Source: Hippopus hippopus
Taxonomy: Eukaryota; Mollusca; Bivalvia; Cardiida; Cardiidae
Direction: 5' to 3'
DNA: 64,000 nt
Assembly: GCA_946811185.2 (NCBI GenBank)
Contig: OX328101.1
Span: 26,334,122 to 26,398,121, forward strand
In this document: piece after piece, positions 55,701 to 58,700 of the stretch
How the letters are laid out: every line of letters starts with the position of its first letter
Position numbering within the stretch: the stretch's first letter is position 1
The notes under the pieces: model-generated
Databases searched by the model: none
What the model was told of the DNA's origin: nothing
The model's input: only the letters and a program-made list of their open reading frames with translations
Program-made: the position numbers and the translations under genes

Positions 55701-58700
55701 TAACATGGGCTTATATAGTGACTGTAATTTAAATAGTAATCAAGGGAAATAACTCCTGTTATACAAGATAAAGTTTGTTACTATTTACCTCCCTTGATTA
55801 TCAAACTGCACTTATACATTATTGGAGTTTGGTATTCAAGTTTTTTGGAGAGGAAATGTTCTGTTTTAAGGGAGAGTGATTCATTTTGATGCTAATGGTT
55901 ATGCTCACATGAATGCAATGTTTTGTTTAAAGTAAGGTTTCTATCACTCAAATTTTTTCAGAACTTTACCTTTCATGCTAATGAATAAACCTGCTTGTAT
56001 TCACTGACATTATCTTTGCATTTAAAAAGATATGCCTGTTTTTGTTTGGCGGGCGGGATGGAGGTTATGTTTTCAAAGTAAGTTTATTACCATACAGACT
56101 TTTTATGCTGTATGTCTCTGTCAATGCCAATTAAGCGCATGATATGTTAATTTTACTCTTTAAGAAATGACAATTTTTTTTTTACTGTACCAAGTTCAAA
56201 GCCATTGCAAAAAGACAAATTGAATGTAGCTAAAATGACTATTTCTGTCTTTGATAGGTTACGAAATGTTGTGGGAAAAGGAGAAAATACAGGCTGACAA
56301 CATGTTGTCCTTTTCTCACGATGTTTTTGAAAGCCTTCTCTTTCAGGGTCATTAACACTTTGATTTGTGCGGTAAAGGGTTAAAAAGCCATTGGAGCGAT
56401 ACAGGGCCATCATGGCCCTCTTGTTATAGCATTACCTGCTCTTTGCGATTATTATACCTCCTCGACAACTGGCGGTGGGACAGGCATATCTTGCGACAAT
56501 TTGCCACTCTTGTTTCATTATCATTTGGCCTTGAACCTCGATATTTGGTATTTATCTTCATTGTAGACCTTTACTGCTTAGTACTCAGTTGAGCGATACA
56601 GGACCATCATGGTCCTCTTGTCTAGATTTGTCATCTATGGCTATATGTTCTAAGGTCATCAAAGCCTGTTATTCTGCAATAAACATGTATCGACCTTACC
56701 TTTATAGTAATGTTGATTTATATTGAACCAACCTGTTAAACTATTAGGACTCCCTTAACAAAGCAGTGCATGAAATTTTTTCAAATTAACACTTTAACCT
56801 CCTGAATACAAATAACTGACATTTAACTCTCTCAGCCCATATATACAAACTCAAACTCCTTTCATTGCTGATAAAACAATCCACTTAAACTCGGCTTGGT
56901 TTTAACCCTTAGAGTGCCAAATAAACCCAACAGACATTTTCAGACAAAAAATAAAACCCAAACAATTGTGATTTCATGTTTGCTTTTGTCTATAAAGATT
57001 TAGCAAAGCGGACCGTGTAGACCTAAGATCAGACTGCAGGTTTTGTGCAGTTTGATCTTGATCAACACAGGCCGTAAAGGCAACTATAGTCATGGAAGGC
57101 GCTTTAAGGGTTAAAATCATATAGCTTTGAATATACAAGCAGATGCCCAGGTCCTCGATCATACTACATGTTCTATGGAATCTGATCCTGATTGGGTTTT
57201 CAGACTGAATGCTTGCATTCAAAAATATTTGGTATATGCATGGTTTAGTGAAGGTCAGCCCTGGTCTGGCCAGTCCAGCCAAGGCCTGACTTTTTGTGGT
57301 TGAATATCTTATTTGCTTTCTCACCTTATTAAGGTCTAAGAACCCTAACACTTCTTGTGCAACATGGAATAAAATTTCTTGTTAGTTGATAAATAAGGAT
57401 TTATACTGATATAATACTTTTGCACATTTTTAACCGATCAGAAATTTCTTTGATGTCCATCTTTAAATTATTCGTTGATACTTTTGTTAGCGTTTCCTGA
57501 AAAGGGAGGTAATTATTATCTCCCTTTGTAATGAGAATATAGTGGTTTTAGATTTATAACTGATAATTCTAAGAAGGAAAAAGTGGCTCGGTTAAAATAG
57601 TACAATAATACTCATTTGTAATCATATCAAATTTTGCAGGATAATATTATAGTGGAAATAGCTGTTTTCCTTTAGGGGTCGTAGACCTTAATCAGTTCTC
57701 TTTGGGGATTTTCTTTTACTGGGTATTTCTGCAAGCAAACTGGCAGCGGATCATTATCTCCCGCTAGATGGCATTCTACAAATACACATCTATCCAATTT
57801 GGGCATTCTGGGTACAGAACCGGACTACTTTTCAAAACAACAACCGTTACTTTGAATTTCAAAATGAAATAAATGTTTACTCAGTAAAACGCTACCTGGT
57901 GCGATTCATTCAGCTATGATCGGCTAGCAAGTAACCTATGCATCAGCCATTTATTAAAACAGTCCCTACATGCTTGGATAATAGGCTAATAGCTTCGGTA
58001 TAAGCCCTACTTTTCCCAGGTATACGGGGATGGGTGATGCGTCATAGCAGACAGGTCGAATCTTCGAAGAATATGACATGCACAGACAACCGGCAGCAGC
58101 GGATGACTTAGATAACATCTTCCCTTCCCTTAAATATGGATCATAAATTAGCCCTTATCCACACATTGCTGGGTTTTAATGACCCTGAGATAGAAGTCTC
58201 TTGAAAACATAGTGGGAAAAGGAGAAAATGCTGGTAACCAGCATTTTCTCCTTTTCACACAATGTTTTCTACTCTATTAGAGAACTTCAGTTCATTTTTT
58301 ACCAAATTCAAAATTGGTTTCTGTAGTTACTTTCAGTTTGGAAGAGTCAACCGTTCAGTGTGTGGTAAAGGGTTAGGTGGTAGGATAAATGCAAATATTG
58401 TGACCAAAAGTGATATTTTGTGTTACAAGCAATTTTTTCTCAGCCAGGATGTTCCTATAAGGTGTCTGCAAGTCGGTGTACTCTTTGAATGCAGTAGAAT
58501 CACCTTTGTAGATGTCTTGGGTGAAAAATTTTTTCTCAGCAGATGTCCCTAGAATCACCCTTATAAAAGGGGCTCCTTTAGAAACTCCTTTGGCATTTCA
58601 TTGATAAAGTCAAGTTCTGAAAACCCAACAATGGCACTTGCATGATTGTGAATGTTTATTTGTCATTTATTTACATGTATATGCATTCATTTGTAATGAA

